From Phycisphaerae bacterium (GTDB lineage: Bacteria > Planctomycetota > Phycisphaerae > UBA1845): a stretch of 62,689 nt of DNA. The DNA lies in the NCBI GenBank assembly GCA_029260115.1, contig JAJDDW010000070.1, forward strand, positions 1 through 62,689, read 5' to 3'. This document shows positions 62,174 to 62,689 of this stretch, one piece after another (position 1 is the stretch's first letter; each line of letters starts with the position of its first letter). Below the pieces are notes generated by a model that ran no database searches, had not been told where the DNA came from, and worked only from the letters and a program-made list of their open reading frames with translations. A program made the translations under genes and the position numbers.

Positions 62174-62206
62174 CTCCGTCATACCCGCGCAGGCGGGTAT
62201 CCATCC
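62174..62206 (+). repeat. Single arm of the CGCGCAGGCGGG repeat family
   Basis: CTCCGTCATACCCGCGCAGG then CGGGTATCCATCC matches the arms of the 35.2-kb element. It lies just after the epimerase stop. Confidence 0.8.
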
Positions 62207-62210
62207 TAAG

Positions 62211-62234
62211 TAGGTCAGGCTATTGCCTGACTTC
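62211..62234 (+). repeat. GTAGGTC-type REP half-element
   Basis: GTAGGTCAGGCTATTGCCTG then ACTT: a hairpin with the same GTAGGTC start as the elements at 15.1, 15.9 and 26.5 kb, but only one half is present. Confidence 0.6.
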
Positions 62235-62278
62235 TGCGGATAGTCTAATTCGTGGGCTAGGTGGCCGGGGAATTTCAA

Positions 62279-62407
62279 GGGGTGGCATGCCCAAGCTGAA
62301 AGCGCGGGCATGGAATGCGCCTCGATTACGCATATCATGCTCAAGTGCTACGCCGGTGTCATCATCGTTCCAACATGCCCGCGCCTGGCGGCTTAGGCAT
62401 TCCACCC
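62279..62407. repeat. 129-bp MITE-like element with imperfect terminal inverted repeats
   Basis: The left end GGGGTGGCATGCCCAAGC and right end GCTTAGGCATTCCACCC are imperfect inverted repeats. Inside them GCGCGGGCATG and CATGCCCGCGC are perfect ones. The central 55 bases code for nothing recognisable. Confidence 0.75.
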
Positions 62408-62412
62408 GGCGT

Positions 62413-62688
62413 TCACGGTCCCAACATTAAACCCTGAAACTCCGCGTAGTCATTGAGGTCGATCTGGCCATTACCGTCGAAGTCGAACTTCATCAAACAT
62501 GGGAACCCAAACCCGGGTGGTTCGCTTTGGCAGAACTCAAAATTGGCAAGGTCAGCTAGGTCTACGTCCCAGTCCGCGTCGAGATCGCCTGGGATGCCCG
62601 GCTGGGGCGCAGCTGCGGAGGGTTCTGTGATGTTGACTCGGTAACAGGTCAACCATAGTTGATAGTCTAATAGCGTAACGGTTCCATC
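62413..62688 (-). CDS. C-terminal end of a dockerin-like protein (partial)
   Basis: The frame is open to the right edge of the window, so only the last 91 residues are seen. It contains three dockerin/EF-hand-like loops: DGTVTLLDYQLWL, DLDADWDVDLADLANFEF and DFDGNGQIDLNDYAEFQ, the planctomycete C-terminal pattern seen in the 23.9-kb protein. The main part of the protein is outside the window. Confidence 0.85.
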   Translation of the reverse strand, partial: DGTVTLLDYQLWLTCYRVNITEPSAAAPQPGIPGDLDADWDVDLADLANFEFCQSEPPGFGFPCLMKFDFDGNGQIDLNDYAEFQGLMLGP

Positions 62689-62689
62689 G

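Overview
This window looks like chromosomal DNA from a Planctomycetota bacterium, probably Phycisphaerae-like. That is inference from gene content: several large secreted proteins end in the planctomycete style of dockerin-like D-x-D-G-D repeats, one protein has an IPTLxxWG-type C-terminal sorting signal, a secretory nickel superoxide dismutase is present, and many genes have weak or no Shine-Dalgarno sequence. Base composition looks moderate. There is no rRNA, CRISPR array, prophage or insertion sequence. The mobile-like content is short palindromic REP/MITE-type repeats.

Layout. 0-8.3 kb: the end of a TauE/SafE-family transporter, then a minus-strand group of a GT-C glycosyltransferase, a biotin-protein ligase, a polytopic membrane protein, a small anchored protein, a secretin and a TPR lipoprotein. 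8.3-15 kb: a large secreted choice-of-anchor-B/PKD protein with its terminator, rpmI-rplT with promoter and terminator but no infC, a second GT-C glycosyltransferase, and an AT-richer HEPN-domain gene. 15-22 kb: a DNA-alkylation-repair gene bracketed by two 67-bp palindromic repeats, then a leucine/isovalerate catabolic operon (MCC carboxyltransferase, methylglutaconyl-CoA hydratase, MCC biotin carboxylase, separate biotin carrier, HMG-CoA lyase, second biotin ligase). The carrier is split from the carboxylase exactly where a REP-like palindrome lies. 22-30 kb: Ni-SOD behind tRNA-Lys, an ABHD14-like hydrolase, a secreted dockerin-like protein, two small membrane proteins in a low-GC islet, and a DsbD-type reductase.

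30-43 kb: a long T/G-rich leader, then rny, ymdB and tyrS, a hypothetical protein, a solitary flagellin, and a four-gene Gld-like ABC operon (ATPase, permease, GldG-like, DUF4340). 43-47 kb: a REC-XRE regulator with promoter and candidate operator, a large radical SAM protein, and a DUF488 protein. 47-54 kb: a surface-protein cluster made of an S8 protease with P-domain and dockerin-like tail, a protein with two cohesin-like domains around a dockerin-like module and tandem Cys-rich repeats, a cohesin-like IPTL-CTERM protein, and a TadG-like protein. 54-62.7 kb: an M28 aminopeptidase, a small lipoprotein, a YkgJ protein, an S41 protease, a site-2-type protease, NADP-isocitrate dehydrogenase, an SDR epimerase, a repeat mosaic and the end of another dockerin-like protein.

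The best candidate for an undescribed system is the 47-52.6 kb cluster. Cohesin-like domains, one on a sortable surface anchor, sit beside a protease carrying a dockerin-like tail, which suggests a cellulosome-like surface proteolytic assembly. This is a hypothesis: the cohesin-like call rests on sequence pattern only.
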